Below are positions 9,625 through 21,011 of a DNA stretch of 64,000 bases, piece by piece; positions within the stretch are counted from its first letter, which is position 1; every line of letters begins with the position of its first letter. Source of the stretch: Brevundimonas sp. (GTDB lineage Bacteria > Pseudomonadota > Alphaproteobacteria > Caulobacterales > Caulobacteraceae); the NCBI GenBank assembly GCA_004296955.1, contig SCVB01000042.1:1-64000 (forward strand), read 5' to 3'. Under the pieces are notes generated by a model. It ran no database searches, was not told where the DNA came from, and worked only from the letters and a program-made list of their open reading frames with translations. The position numbers were made by a program, and so were the translations under genes.

Positions 9625-11820
9625 ATGAACCGCTACGTAAAGACCGCCTTGCTTGCCGGGGCCGCTTGGAGCGCGCTCTCCACCTTCGCCATGGCCCAGG
9701 ACGCGCCCCAGGAAGGCGCCGCCTCGCTTGACGACGTCGTCGTCAGCGCCCGTCGTCGCGACGAACTGCTGAAGGACGTGCCGATCTCGGTCTCGGCCAT
9801 CGGCGAGGAGCGTCTGGAACAGACCGGCGCCTCGGACATCACCGCCCTGCAGCAGCAGACCCCGAACGCCACCGTCCAGGTCGCCCGCGGCTCCAACTCG
9901 ACCCTGATCTCCTTCATCCGCGGCGTCGGCCAGCAGGATCCGCTGTGGGGCTTCGAGCCCGGCGTGGGCCTCTATGTCGACGACGTCTATGTCGCCCGCC
10001 CGCAGGGCGCCGTCCTCGACATCTATGACGTTCAGCGCATTGAAGTCCTGCGCGGCCCGCAGGGCTCGCTCTATGGACGCAACACCGTCGGCGGCGCGGT
10101 CAAATATGTCACCAACCGCCTGTCGAACGATCCGGAACTGACGCTGCGCGGCGCCTACGGCAGCTACAACCAGATCGATCTGATGGCCGCCGGCAGCATT
10201 CCGCTGGCCGACAATTTCCGCGTCGGCGGCGCCATCGCCTCCTATCAGCGCGACGGTTACGGCACCAACATCAACACCGGCGCCGAACACTACAACAAGG
10301 ACGTCCTGGCCGGCCGCCTCAGCGCCGAATGGGAGCCGAGCGACAATATCTCGATCCGCCTGGCCTATGACCGCGTCGAGGACGATTCCAACCCCCGCCA
10401 CGGCCACCGCGAAGTGGCCGGAGCGACCCCGGCCGGCGCCGTCCTGCCCAGCGTCTACGACACCAACGCCGGCGTCGGCGACAACAACTCGGTGATGACC
10501 GAGGGCGCCTCGGCCACGATCGAGATCGGGCTGAACGACAACTGGACCTTCAAGTCGATCACCGCATGGCGTCAGGGCGACACCGATACGGTCATCGATT
10601 TCGACAACACGCCGGCGCCGACGCTCGACATCCCGGCCTATTACGCTGACGACCAGCTGACGCAGGAGTTCCAGTTCCTGTTCGACTACGACCGGATCCA
10701 GGGCGTGGCCGGCTTCTTCTATCTGGACGGCCATGCGGAAGGCGCCTTCGACACCATCCTGGGCAACGCCGGGATCGTCATCGGCACCGCCGGCGAAGTG
10801 AACACCGAGAGCTGGGCCGGCTTCGCCGACGTCAACTTCGACCTGACCGATCGCCTGCACCTTGGCGTGGGCGTCCGCTATACGCTCGACAACAAGGAAG
10901 GCACGGTCTTCCGCGCCAACTATCTCGGCGCGACCCGCAGTCCGCTGCTGGGCGGCACGGTGCGGGCCCCGCTGCTGGTGCGCACGGACTACACCAACGA
11001 CAAGGACTTCACCCAGTTCACCCCGCGCATCGCCCTGTCGTACGACCTGTCGGATGATATGACGACCTACGCTTCGTTCTCGCAGGGCTTCAAGTCGGGC
11101 GGCTTCGACATGCGCGGCGACGCCGTGTTCACCCCGGACACCGTCAACGGCTACGAGCCGGAGACCGTCGACTCTTACGAGATCGGCCTGAAGGGCGCGC
11201 TCGACCGACTGACCTTCGCCGCCTCGATCTTCTACAACGAATACCAGGACCAGCAGGTCACCACCCAGGTGCCGGCCGTCGGCGGCATCGCCAGCTTCGT
11301 CGATAACGTCGGCTCCTCGACCTTCTACGGCGCAGAGTTCGAAGGCCAGCTGCGCATCCTGGACAGCCTGTCGGCCAACTTCGCGGTCGGCTATCTGAAC
11401 TCCGACTTCGAGGAGTTCCTGCGCTACAACCTCACCACCTCGATGTACGAGGACATCTCCGATCTGGTGGTGCTGCAGAACGCGCCGGAATGGACCGGCT
11501 ATCTGGGCTTCACCTGGATGGGCGACGTGGGCGGCGGCGAGCTGGCGGTGACCCCGTCGCTCAGCTACCGCGGCGACTACAGCCAGTTCGAGTTCCCGAA
11601 CCCGATCCTCGACCAGCAGGCCTACACCCTCGTCGACCTGTCGATCGTCTGGACCGACCCGAGCGACCGCTTCACCCTGGGCCTGTACGGCAAGAACCTG
11701 ACCGACGAAGAGTACCGCGTCGGCGGCTACAACTTCCCGGGCGCGCTCTTCGACAACTCGGTGATCGGCTACTACGGCCCGCCGCAGACCGTGACCGCCT
11801 CGCTGCAGGTCAAGTTCTGA
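9625..11820 (+). CDS. TonB-dependent outer-membrane receptor
   Basis: Protein of 731 residues with a signal peptide (cleavage after AMA-Q, residue 24), a plug domain (about 35-160, with DVPISVSAI and RIEVLRGPQGSLYGRN) and a 22-strand beta barrel ending in the aromatic residue of VTASLQVKF. The TonB box region lies just after the leader (DDVVVSARR). It belongs to the broad sphingomonad/caulobacterial type used for large or hydrophobic compounds; the substrate is unknown. It is divergent from tetR-lytTR and followed by a terminator and an MFS gene. A link with the nearby carotenoid oxygenase is conceivable only by proximity. Confidence 0.95.
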   Translation: MNRYVKTALLAGAAWSALSTFAMAQDAPQEGAASLDDVVVSARRRDELLKDVPISVSAIGEERLEQTGASDITALQQQTPNATVQVARGSNSTLISFIRGVGQQDPLWGFEPGVGLYVDDVYVARPQGAVLDIYDVQRIEVLRGPQGSLYGRNTVGGAVKYVTNRLSNDPELTLRGAYGSYNQIDLMAAGSIPLADNFRVGGAIASYQRDGYGTNINTGAEHYNKDVLAGRLSAEWEPSDNISIRLAYDRVEDDSNPRHGHREVAGATPAGAVLPSVYDTNAGVGDNNSVMTEGASATIEIGLNDNWTFKSITAWRQGDTDTVIDFDNTPAPTLDIPAYYADDQLTQEFQFLFDYDRIQGVAGFFYLDGHAEGAFDTILGNAGIVIGTAGEVNTESWAGFADVNFDLTDRLHLGVGVRYTLDNKEGTVFRANYLGATRSPLLGGTVRAPLLVRTDYTNDKDFTQFTPRIALSYDLSDDMTTYASFSQGFKSGGFDMRGDAVFTPDTVNGYEPETVDSYEIGLKGALDRLTFAASIFYNEYQDQQVTTQVPAVGGIASFVDNVGSSTFYGAEFEGQLRILDSLSANFAVGYLNSDFEEFLRYNLTTSMYEDISDLVVLQNAPEWTGYLGFTWMGDVGGGELAVTPSLSYRGDYSQFEFPNPILDQQAYTLVDLSIVWTDPSDRFTLGLYGKNLTDEEYRVGGYNFPGALFDNSVIGYYGPPQTVTASLQVKF

Positions 11821-11860
11821 TCGGCCCGAAAGACTCCTGAAGCCTGATCGCTTCTGATCC

Positions 11861-11896
11861 AGGGCGGCGGTTCACCTGAGCCGTCGCCCTTTTTCT
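11861..11896 (+). terminator. rho-independent terminator after TonB receptor
   Basis: GGGCGGCGGTTCA pairs with TGAGCCGTCGCCC, with two G-U pairs and a tiny CC loop, and is followed by TTTTTC. It lies 40 bp past the receptor stop and before the MFS gene, so the two genes are probably separate transcripts. Confidence 0.85.
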
Positions 11897-11961
11897 TTGG
11901 CGCTGCCGAAAAGCAACGCTACCGTTCCGCCCAACAAGAAGACCAAGTCGAGGGAAACGCC

Positions 11962-13473
11962 ATGACCGCCACGGACGCCGCCGCGCCCGCCGTTCGGCCC
12001 GGATACCGCTTCTATGTCCTGGCGATCCTGATCCTCGTCTATATGCTCAACTTCCTGGATCGCCAGATCATCGGCATCCTCGCGGCGCCGCTGAAGGCGG
12101 AGTTCGGCCTGTCCGACAGCCAGTTCGGCCTGCTGGGCGGCATCGCCTTCGCCTCGGTCTATTCGACCCTCGCCATCCCCCTGGCCTGGCTGGCCGACCG
12201 CTACAGCCGGGTCTGGATCATGACCGGCGCCCTGGCGGTGTGGAGCGGATTCACCGCCCTGTGCGGCGTGGCCGGATCCTTCACCCAGCTGTTCCTGTTC
12301 CGCATGGGCGTCGGGGTCGGCGAGGCGGGCGGGGTGGCTCCGGCCTATTCCCTCGTCGCCGACTATTTCCCGCCGCACCAGCGGGCCCGGGCCCTGGCCG
12401 CCTTCGCCTTCGGCATTCCGCTGGGCACGGCCGCGGGCACCCTCGTCGGCGGCCTGCTGGCCGCAGCCTACGGCTGGCGCACGGCCTTCATCGCCGTCGG
12501 CCTGCTCGGCGTGATCCTGGCGCCCATCCTCCTGTTCACCGTGCGCAATCCCGCGCGGGGTGGGACCGATACGGCCAAGACCGAGGCCGAGCTGGCGGCC
12601 ATCGCCGCCGCGCCGGTGGTCGGCTCGGGCAAGGCGGGCGCGATCGCGGCCCTCATCATGCTGGGAATCGGCGCCGGCGCCCTGACCCTGGCCGCCCTGA
12701 TCCATTTCGCCGGCCTGGCGCTCGGCAATCCGCTGGTCTTCGCCTTCGGCGGCCTGCTGGCCATGGTCATCGGCATCTCCCTGACGATCGCCCGCCGCAC
12801 CGCCTCGGCGGTCATTCCCAAGCCGAGTTTCTGGCTCCTGGCCCTGGGCGCCGCCTCGTCGTCGGTGTGCGGCTACGGCGTCGCCGGCTGGCTGCCGCTG
12901 TTCTTCATGCGCAGCTTCGGCCTCACCCTGTCGCAGACCAGCTGGTACTACGCCGGCATCGCCCTGATCGGCGGCACCCTCGGCATCTGGCTGGGCGGCG
13001 CCATCGCCGACAAACTGTCGAAACGCGGCAAGGGGGCCTATCCCCTGACCCCGGCCATCGCCTTCCTGATCTCGGCGCCGATGTTCATCCTGGCGATGAA
13101 CTCGCCCTGGCTGATCGGCCTGGTCATCCCCGGCGGCGGCACCAACGCCCAGCAGCTGATTCTCGCCTTCCTCATCTTCCTCATCCCGACCGGGCTGAAC
13201 CTGGCCTGGCTGGGCCCGATCACGGCCTCGGTCCAGCACCTCGTTCCGGCCCCGATGCGCTCGACCGCCTCGGCCCTGTTCCTGCTGCTCAACAACCTGC
13301 TGGGGATCGCCGTCGGCTTCTACTATTTCGGCTGGATGAGCGACCTGCTGGCCCCCCGTTTCGGCGACGAGAGCCTGCGCTGGGCCATCTATACCGGGAT
13401 GGGCTTCTATCTGCTGGCCTCGGTCCTGCTGATCGGCGCTTCGCGGACGCTGAAGAAGGACTGGGTGGACTGA
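11962..13473 (+). CDS. MFS transporter, Spinster-like
   Basis: Protein of 503 residues with 12 or so membrane helices and the MFS signatures NFLDRQIIGIL (helix 1) and LADRYSRVWIM (loop 2-3), then GVGVGEAGGVAPAYSLVADYFPP (split here as GEAGG...) typical of the Spinster-like group. The long central segment (about 195-270) has extra hydrophobic helices. Substrates of bacterial members are mostly unknown; genes of this type often sit next to TonB receptors in Caulobacterales, as here. The Shine-Dalgarno GAGGGAAA precedes ATG 11962. A terminator separates it from the receptor gene. Confidence 0.9.
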   Translation: MTATDAAAPAVRPGYRFYVLAILILVYMLNFLDRQIIGILAAPLKAEFGLSDSQFGLLGGIAFASVYSTLAIPLAWLADRYSRVWIMTGALAVWSGFTALCGVAGSFTQLFLFRMGVGVGEAGGVAPAYSLVADYFPPHQRARALAAFAFGIPLGTAAGTLVGGLLAAAYGWRTAFIAVGLLGVILAPILLFTVRNPARGGTDTAKTEAELAAIAAAPVVGSGKAGAIAALIMLGIGAGALTLAALIHFAGLALGNPLVFAFGGLLAMVIGISLTIARRTASAVIPKPSFWLLALGAASSSVCGYGVAGWLPLFFMRSFGLTLSQTSWYYAGIALIGGTLGIWLGGAIADKLSKRGKGAYPLTPAIAFLISAPMFILAMNSPWLIGLVIPGGGTNAQQLILAFLIFLIPTGLNLAWLGPITASVQHLVPAPMRSTASALFLLLNNLLGIAVGFYYFGWMSDLLAPRFGDESLRWAIYTGMGFYLLASVLLIGASRTLKKDWVD

Positions 13474-13555
13474 TCGTGGCGTGATGGTTGCGCCTGCGAA
13501 GGCGCGGGTCCTATAAGCGCCGCAACTCCTCCCAGCAGTCCGGCGGCGCCTCTCC

Positions 13556-14745
<1,190 letters not shown>

Positions 14746-14746
<1 letters not shown>

Positions 14747-15309
14747 TGCGGCTGATCCTTGCCGTGATGTTGAGCGGGCTTGCGACAGCTGCATACGCAG
14801 CGCCGCAATCGCCCGCTGACGCGGCAGGTTTGGCCCGAGCGGCCTGCGTCGACACCGAGATGGACCAGACAGCCTTGGCAGCCTTGGCGGCCGAGAAGCG
14901 TTGGTCAGAACTTCCCTACCGCTCAGTCCCAGATGGCCCTGCATGGGGCGTTGTCTATGGCTTTGGCGACGTCCGCGTGGTGATGACGGGTACCGACGCC
15001 ACGACACAAAGTTTGCCTGAAGGCGACCGCGCCGTCCTTCGTCCCGCCCAACGAACGTGTTCAGTGTATTTCAGGAACCCGCAAGGGGACTGGCGGACCG
15101 GGATCGCAGCGCTCGCTGCGGAGCTTGGCTACGTCGATAGTTCTGGCCCAGCTGTTTCGGCCGATGACCCACGGGAAGCTCGTGAATGGGGCAGGAACGG
15201 GAAGGGCATTCTGCGGATGGCCTACGACCCTACCGCCCGGGTTTTAAGTGTCGCAATCGTGCGGATAAACGATCCGGAAATCCGTCTCCTCCCTTCGACA
15301 AACGAATAG
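14746..15309 (+). CDS. exported hypothetical protein inside sucCD operon
   Basis: Protein of 187 residues with a Sec signal peptide (cleavage after AYA-A, about residue 19). The mature part has two cysteines (C34 and C106 by count of the translation), which could form a disulfide, and no recognised domain. The start codon overlaps the sucC stop (TGATG) and the stop is 6 bp before sucD, so it is co-transcribed with both. Codon use is a little less GC-rich than the flanking suc genes. It is not part of succinyl-CoA synthetase as known; function not recognised. Confidence 0.8.
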
Positions 15310-15315
15310 AGCGCA

Positions 15316-16218
15316 ATGTCCATCCTCGTCGACAAGAACACCAAGGTCATCGTCCAGGGCCTGACCGGCAAGACCGGGACCTTCCACACCGAACAGGCGC
15401 TCCGCTACTACGGGACGAAGATGGTCGGCGGCGTGCACCCGGCCAAGGGCGGCACGAACTGGACGGGCTCCGAGGGCGAGACCCTGCCGATCTTCGCCTC
15501 GGTGGCCGAAGCGAAGGAAGCTACCGGCGCCGACGCCTCGGTCATCTATGTCCCGCCGGCGGGCGCCGCGGACGCCATCATCGAGGCCATCGAGGCCGAG
15601 GTGCCCTTCATCACCTGCATCACCGAGGGCATCCCGGTGCTGGACATGGTGCGGGTCAAGGCGCGGCTGGACCGTTCGAAGTCGCGCCTGCTGGGCCCCA
15701 ACTGCCCCGGCATCCTGACCCCCGAAGAGTGCAAGATCGGCATCATGCCGGGCTCCATCTTCAAGAAGGGCAATGTCGGCATCGTCTCGCGCTCGGGCAC
15801 CCTGACCTATGAGGCGGTGTTCCAGACCTCGAACGAGGGCCTCGGCCAGACCACGGCCGTCGGCATCGGCGGCGACCCGGTCAAGGGCACCGAATTCATC
15901 GACGTGCTGGAGCTGTTCCTCGCCGACCCCGAGACCCAGTCGATCGTCATGATCGGCGAGATCGGCGGCGCGGCCGAGGAGGACGCGGCCCAGTTCCTGA
16001 TCGACGAGGCGAAGAAGGGCCGCTCCAAGCCCATGGTCGGCTTCATCGCCGGACGCACCGCCCCCAAGGGCCGCACCATGGGCCACGCCGGCGCCGTCGT
16101 CTCGGGCGGCAAGGGCGATGCGGAGTCCAAGATCGCCGCCATGCAGGCCGCCGGCATCCGCGTCTCCGACTCCCCGGCGCGGCTGGGCGCGACCCTGGTG
16201 GAAGTCCTCAAGGGCTGA
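15316..16218 (+). CDS. sucD: succinyl-CoA synthetase alpha subunit
   Basis: Protein of 300 residues. It carries the Rossmann CoA-binding domain ([21 protein letters not shown] split here as [10 protein letters not shown], about 11-20) and the ligase domain with the phosphohistidine loop [17 protein letters not shown] (His near 247). It works as heterodimer with SucC. It is preceded by the exported-protein gene with a 6-bp spacer and followed by 169 bp before sucA, enough for a separate sucA promoter. Length is a few residues above the usual 290. Confidence 0.98.
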   Translation: MSILVDKNTKVIVQGLTGKTGTFHTEQALRYYGTKMVGGVHPAKGGTNWTGSEGETLPIFASVAEAKEATGADASVIYVPPAGAADAIIEAIEAEVPFITCITEGIPVLDMVRVKARLDRSKSRLLGPNCPGILTPEECKIGIMPGSIFKKGNVGIVSRSGTLTYEAVFQTSNEGLGQTTAVGIGGDPVKGTEFIDVLELFLADPETQSIVMIGEIGGAAEEDAAQFLIDEAKKGRSKPMVGFIAGRTAPKGRTMGHAGAVVSGGKGDAESKIAAMQAAGIRVSDSPARLGATLVEVLKG

Positions 16219-16387
16219 GCGGATGTCCCACCAGTGGGGCATGGAAGTGTCGAATTCTGCGGAAATTCGCTGAATTTCGACCCTTTCGCCCCCATTCGGT
16301 CATGACCCATAAGGAAACAGCGCCTATATCAGCGGCGCCGGTCGCGCGCAGGCGTGCGCGCGCCGCCCAAGGGACGTGACGAGAACA

Positions 16388-19300
16388 ATGGCGGACGATG
16401 CCGGTCGGCTGAACCAGGTCTTTGCCGAGACCAGCTTCCTGTATGGCTCAAACGCCTCGTTCATCGAGGACCTGCATGGGAAATGGGCGGCCGATCCAGC
16501 CTCCGTCTCCGATGAATGGCGCGCCTTCTTCGACCAGCTGCGCGACAACGCCGACAGCGTGAAGGCCTCCGGCGCGGCGGGTTCGTGGGGCCGTTCGGTC
16601 ACCACCGAGCCGACCGAGGCGACCGGCGTCTTCGACGGTCGCTGGCCCGCTCCGAAACCCGATCCGAAAAAGCCCGGCGCCGCTGCTCCGGCCCCCGCCG
16701 CGGCCGCCCCGGACGCCGCCGTCCTGGCGGAGGCCGTCCGCACCGCCGCCCACGATTCGATCCGCGCCCTGATGCTGATCCGCAGCTATCGCGTGCGCGG
16801 CCATCTGCAGGCCAACCTCGACCCGCTGGGCATCGAACAGCCGACCAGCAATCCCGAGCTGACCCCCGAATTCTACGGCTTCAGCGAGGCCGACCTCGAC
16901 CGGCCGATCTTCCTCGACGGCGTGCTGGGGCTCCAGACCGGCACGATCCGCGAGGTCCTGGCCCTGCTGAAGCGCACCTACTGCGGCACGCTCGGCATCC
17001 AGTTCATGCATATCGCCGAGCCGGACGAGAAGAGCTGGCTGCAGGCGCGCTTCGAGGGTTCGGACAAGTTCGCGCAGAACGGCTTCACCCGCGAGGGCAA
17101 GCTGGCCATCCTCAACAAGCTGATCGAGGCCGAGGGCTTCGAACGCTTCCTGCACAAGCGCTTCCCCGGCACCAAGCGGTTCGGTCTCGACGGCGGCGAG
17201 GCCATGGTCCCGGCGCTGGAGCAGATCATCAAGCGCGGCGGCGCGCTGGGCGTCGACGAGGTGGTCTTCGGCATGGCCCACCGCGGCCGGCTGAACACCC
17301 TGGCGGCGGTAATGGGCAAGCCCTATCGCGCCATCTTCCACGAGTTCCAGGGCGGCTCGACCGTGCCCTCGGACATCGAGGGCTCGGGCGACGTCAAATA
17401 TCACATGGGCGCCTCGTCGGACCGGTCCTTCGATGGCAACAACGTCCACCTGTCCCTGACCGCCAACCCGTCGCACCTCGAGATCGTCAATCCGGTGGTG
17501 CTGGGCAAGGCGCGGGCGAAACAGGCCTTCGACATCCGCGAGGCCAACGCCGGCCAGCCGGAAGAGAAATGGGCGCTGGACCGCTCCAAGGTCGTGCCCC
17601 TGCTGATCCACGGCGACGCCGCCTTCGCCGGCCAGGGCGTGGTGGCCGAATGTTTCGCCCTGATGGGGCTGAAGGGCTACCGCACCGGCGGGACGATCCA
17701 TTTCGTCGTCAACAACCAGATCGGCTTCACCACCTCGCCGCGGAACAGCCGGTCCAGCCCCTATCCGTCGGACGTGGCCCTGATGGTCCAGGCGCCGATC
17801 TTCCACGTCAACGGCGACGACCCGGAAGCGGTCGTCTTCGCGGCCAAGGTGGCCACCGAGTTCCGGCAGAAATTCCACAAGGATGTGGTGGTGGACATGT
17901 TCTGCTACCGCCGCTTCGGCCACAATGAGGGCGACGATCCGACCTTCACCCAGCCGCTGATGTACTCGAAGATCCGCGCCCTGCAGTCGACGCGCGAGAT
18001 CTACGCCGCCCGGCTGATCGCCGAGGGGGTGATCGACCAGGCCGCCGTCGACGCCGAGGTGGCCCGGTTCGAGGCCTTCCTCGACGCCGAGTTCGAGGCC
18101 GGCAAGACCTTCGAGGCCAGGAAGGCCGACTGGATGGACGGCCAGTGGCAGGGCATCGGCCTGCCCGAGGGCGACGACCGACGCGGCGAGACCTCGGTCC
18201 CGGCGGCCAGACTGGCCGACCTCGGCCACAAGCTGACGACCATTCCCAACGCCGTCGACGTCCACAAGACGCTGAGGCGGGTCATCGACGGCCGACGCGA
18301 GATGATCACGACCGGCCAGAACATCGACTGGGCCACGGCCGAGAGCCTCGCCTTCGGTTCGCTGCTGGACGAGGGCTTCCCGGTCCGTCTGTCGGGCCAG
18401 GATTCGGTGCGCGGCACCTTCTCCCAGCGTCACTCGGGCATCGTCGACCAGACGACCGAGGCCCGCTATGTCCCGCTTAACAACATCCGCGACGGCCAGG
18501 CCGAGTTCGAGGTGATCGACTCCGCCCTGTCCGAGGAGGCGGTGCTCGGCTTCGAATACGGCTACGCCCTGACTGACCCCAACACCCTGGTGATGTGGGA
18601 AGCCCAGTTCGGCGACTTCGTGAACGGCGCCCAGGTGGTGATCGACCAGTTCATCACCTCGGGCGAGCGCAAATGGCTGCGCATGTGCGGCCTGACCATG
18701 CTGCTGCCGCACGGCTACGAGGGGCAGGGGCCGGAACACTCCTCGGCCCGTCTCGAACGCTTCCTGCAGCAGTGCGCCGAGGACAATATCCAGGTCGCCA
18801 ACTGTTCGACCCCGGCCAACTATTTCCACATCCTGCGCCGCCAGATGCACCGGCCCTTCCGCAAGCCGCTGATCATCATGACGCCCAAGTCGCTGCTGCG
18901 GCACAAGAAGGCGGTCTCGACCCTCGCCGACATGGCCGAGGGCAGCTCCTTCCACCGCGTGCTGCACGACGACGCCCAGACCCGGCCCGAGGTCGCCGGG
19001 ATCAGGATCAAGGGCGACAAGGATATCCGCCGCGTCGTCCTGTGCTCGGGCAAGGTCTATTACGACCTGCTGGAGCGGCGCGAGCGCGACCAGATCGACG
19101 ACGTCTATCTGATGCGTCTGGAGCAGTTCTATCCGTGGCCGATGAAGTCGCTGATGACCGAGCTGGCGCGCTTCCCCGACGCCGAGCTGGTCTGGTGCCA
19201 GGAAGAACCCAAGAACATGGGCGGCTGGACCTTCGTCGATCCCTGGCTCGAGCTGACGCTGGAGAAGCTGAGCGTGAAGTCGAAGCGCGCCCGCTACGTC

Positions 19301-19390
19301 GGCCGTCCGGCCTCCGCCTCGACCGCCGCCGGCCTGATGAGCCGGCACCTGAAAGAACTCGACGCCTTCCTGACCGACGCCTTCGCCTGA
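16388..19390 (+). CDS. sucA: 2-oxoglutarate dehydrogenase E1 component
   Basis: Protein of 1000 residues, the thiamine-diphosphate E1 subunit that decarboxylates 2-oxoglutarate and reductively succinylates the lipoyl groups of SucB. The N-terminal segment SFLYGSNASFIEDLHGKW is the E2-binding arm. TPP/Mg-binding elements include GMAHRGRLNTL and GDAAFAGQGVVAE, followed by the transketolase pyrimidine domain (FEYGYALT, MWEAQFGDF, LLPHGYEGQGPEHSSARLER) and the C-terminal KPLIIMTPKSLLRHK. ATG 16388 was chosen over an in-frame GTG four codons upstream because the family starts MADD/MAxx and the ATG has closer ribosome-site spacing. Confidence 0.98.
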   Translation: MADDAGRLNQVFAETSFLYGSNASFIEDLHGKWAADPASVSDEWRAFFDQLRDNADSVKASGAAGSWGRSVTTEPTEATGVFDGRWPAPKPDPKKPGAAAPAPAAAAPDAAVLAEAVRTAAHDSIRALMLIRSYRVRGHLQANLDPLGIEQPTSNPELTPEFYGFSEADLDRPIFLDGVLGLQTGTIREVLALLKRTYCGTLGIQFMHIAEPDEKSWLQARFEGSDKFAQNGFTREGKLAILNKLIEAEGFERFLHKRFPGTKRFGLDGGEAMVPALEQIIKRGGALGVDEVVFGMAHRGRLNTLAAVMGKPYRAIFHEFQGGSTVPSDIEGSGDVKYHMGASSDRSFDGNNVHLSLTANPSHLEIVNPVVLGKARAKQAFDIREANAGQPEEKWALDRSKVVPLLIHGDAAFAGQGVVAECFALMGLKGYRTGGTIHFVVNNQIGFTTSPRNSRSSPYPSDVALMVQAPIFHVNGDDPEAVVFAAKVATEFRQKFHKDVVVDMFCYRRFGHNEGDDPTFTQPLMYSKIRALQSTREIYAARLIAEGVIDQAAVDAEVARFEAFLDAEFEAGKTFEARKADWMDGQWQGIGLPEGDDRRGETSVPAARLADLGHKLTTIPNAVDVHKTLRRVIDGRREMITTGQNIDWATAESLAFGSLLDEGFPVRLSGQDSVRGTFSQRHSGIVDQTTEARYVPLNNIRDGQAEFEVIDSALSEEAVLGFEYGYALTDPNTLVMWEAQFGDFVNGAQVVIDQFITSGERKWLRMCGLTMLLPHGYEGQGPEHSSARLERFLQQCAEDNIQVANCSTPANYFHILRRQMHRPFRKPLIIMTPKSLLRHKKAVSTLADMAEGSSFHRVLHDDAQTRPEVAGIRIKGDKDIRRVVLCSGKVYYDLLERRERDQIDDVYLMRLEQFYPWPMKSLMTELARFPDAELVWCQEEPKNMGGWTFVDPWLELTLEKLSVKSKRARYVGRPASASTAAGLMSRHLKELDAFLTDAFA

Positions 19391-19396
19391 TCCCGC

Positions 19397-19424
19397 CCCG
19401 GACAGCGGCCTCGCCGTGTCCGGG
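19397..19424. repeat. stem-loop between sucA and sucB
   Basis: CCCGGACAGCGGC pairs with GCCGTGTCCGGG around a CTC loop with one bulged G. The flank GTCCGGGATGACAA is typical of dispersed intergenic palindromes in alphaproteobacteria. No T-run follows, so it is more likely an mRNA-stabilising or repeat-derived hairpin than a terminator. Confidence 0.5.
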
Positions 19425-19458
19425 ATGACAAACGAACGAACCTGAGAGAGCCCGTCCC

Positions 19459-21009
19459 ATGGCCGACATCCTGACCCCCGCCCTCGGCGAATCCGTCACC
19501 GAAGCCACGATCGGCAAGTGGACGAAGAAGGCCGGCGACGCCGTGAAGAAGGACGAGGTCCTGGTCGAACTCGAGACCGACAAGGTTTCGCTGGAGGTCG
19601 TCTCGCCATCCGACGGCGTCCTGTCCGAGATCAAGGCCCCCGACGGCGCGACGGTGACCCCGGGCGCCGTGCTCGGCGTGGTGAGCGAGGGCGCCGCCGC
19701 CGCCCCGGCCGCCACGGCCCCCGCCGAAGCCCCCAAGGCCGCCGCCGCGCCAGCCGCTGAACCCGCTCCGGCCGCCGCTCCCGCCGCCGCGCCCGCCGCC
19801 GCCCCGGGCGGCTCCGTCGCGATCATGACCCCGACCATGGGCGAGAGCGTCGCCGAGGGCTCGATGGGAAGCTGGCTGAAGAAGTCCGGCGATACGGTCG
19901 CCAAGGACGAGATGCTGGTCGAGATCGAGACCGATAAGGTCGCGGTCGAGGTGTCGGCCCCCGCCGCCGGCGTTCTGACCATCCTCGCCGACACGGGTTC
20001 GACCGTCACCCCGGGCCAGCAGATTGGCAGCATCGCCGCCTCGGGCGACGTCCCCGCCGCCGCCGCCCCGGCTGCGGCCCCGACCGGCGCCGCCCCGGCC
20101 AAGGCAAGCGCCGGCGACGCCCCGCACCTGTCGCCCGCCGTGCAGCGCGTGGTCGCCGAGAACAACCTCGACCCGAAAACCCTCGCCGCCACCGGGCCCA
20201 AGGGCAACATCACCAAGGCCGACGCGATCAACGCCATCGGCGCGGCGGCTCCGGCCCCGGCGGCTCCGGCCGCGAAACCGGCCGCCCCCGCCGCCCCGCG
20301 CGCCGACCAGCCGCGCGAGGAGCGGGTCAAGATGACCCGGCTGCGCCAGACCATCGCCCGCCGCCTCAAGGAATCGCAGAACACCGCCGCCCAGCTGACC
20401 ACCTTCAACGAGGTGGACATGACCAACGTCATGGCCCTGCGCAGCCAGTACAAGGACGTGTTCGAGAAGCGCCACGGGGTGAAACTCGGCTTCATGAGCT
20501 TCTTCACCAAGGCCATTGTCGCGGCCCTGAAGGAGATCCCGGCGGTCAACGCCGAGATCGACGGCACGGACATCATCTACAAGAACCACTATGACATCGG
20601 CGTCGCCGTCGGCACCGAGAAGGGGCTGGTCGTGCCGGTCCTGCGCGACGCCGACCAGCTGTCGCTGGCCGGCATCGAAAAGGGCATCGCGGCCCTGGGC
20701 AAGGCGGCCCGGGACGGCGATCTGACCCTGGACCAGCTGCAGGGCGGCACCTTCACCATCACCAACGGCGGCACCTATGGCTCGCTGATGTCGACGCCGA
20801 TCCTGAACGCGCCGCAGTCGGGCATCCTGGGCATGCACAACATCGTCCAGCGCCCCATGGCGGTGAACGGCGAGGTGGTGATCCGGCCGATGATGTACCT
20901 GGCCCTGAGCTACGATCACCGCATCGTCGACGGCAAGGAGGCGGTCACCTTCCTGGTGCGGGTCAAGGAGCTGCTGGAAGACCCGGCGCGGGCGCTGCTG
21001 GACCTCTGA
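19459..21009 (+). CDS. sucB: 2-oxoglutarate dehydrogenase E2, two lipoyl domains
   Basis: Dihydrolipoyl succinyltransferase of 516 residues. Two lipoyl domains are visible: residues 1-76 with lipoyl-lysine K42 (ETDKVSLE) and 119-195 with K160 (ETDKVAVE), joined by an Ala/Pro-rich swinging linker. The peripheral-subunit binding domain is at about 223-260 ([14 protein letters not shown]), and the catalytic acyltransferase core (about 285-516) ends with [13 protein letters not shown] containing H487 and D491. Most OGDH E2 proteins, including that of E. coli, have one lipoyl domain and about 400 residues, so the duplicate is notable. An lpdA for the E3 subunit is not in the window up to the convergent CoA-transferase gene. 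Confidence 0.97.
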   Translation: MADILTPALGESVTEATIGKWTKKAGDAVKKDEVLVELETDKVSLEVVSPSDGVLSEIKAPDGATVTPGAVLGVVSEGAAAAPAATAPAEAPKAAAAPAAEPAPAAAPAAAPAAAPGGSVAIMTPTMGESVAEGSMGSWLKKSGDTVAKDEMLVEIETDKVAVEVSAPAAGVLTILADTGSTVTPGQQIGSIAASGDVPAAAAPAAAPTGAAPAKASAGDAPHLSPAVQRVVAENNLDPKTLAATGPKGNITKADAINAIGAAAPAPAAPAAKPAAPAAPRADQPREERVKMTRLRQTIARRLKESQNTAAQLTTFNEVDMTNVMALRSQYKDVFEKRHGVKLGFMSFFTKAIVAALKEIPAVNAEIDGTDIIYKNHYDIGVAVGTEKGLVVPVLRDADQLSLAGIEKGIAALGKAARDGDLTLDQLQGGTFTITNGGTYGSLMSTPILNAPQSGILGMHNIVQRPMAVNGEVVIRPMMYLALSYDHRIVDGKEAVTFLVRVKELLEDPARALLDL

Positions 21010-21011
21010 CG

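Noticed and set aside
16448..19348. Very long open frame antisense to sucA
   Set aside because: High GC keeps antisense frames open; its translation is low-complexity and lacks domains, while sucA on the plus strand is unmistakable.
19391..19458. Small gene between sucA and sucB
   Set aside because: Only a bulged hairpin is present; no start with ribosome site and no open frame of useful length.
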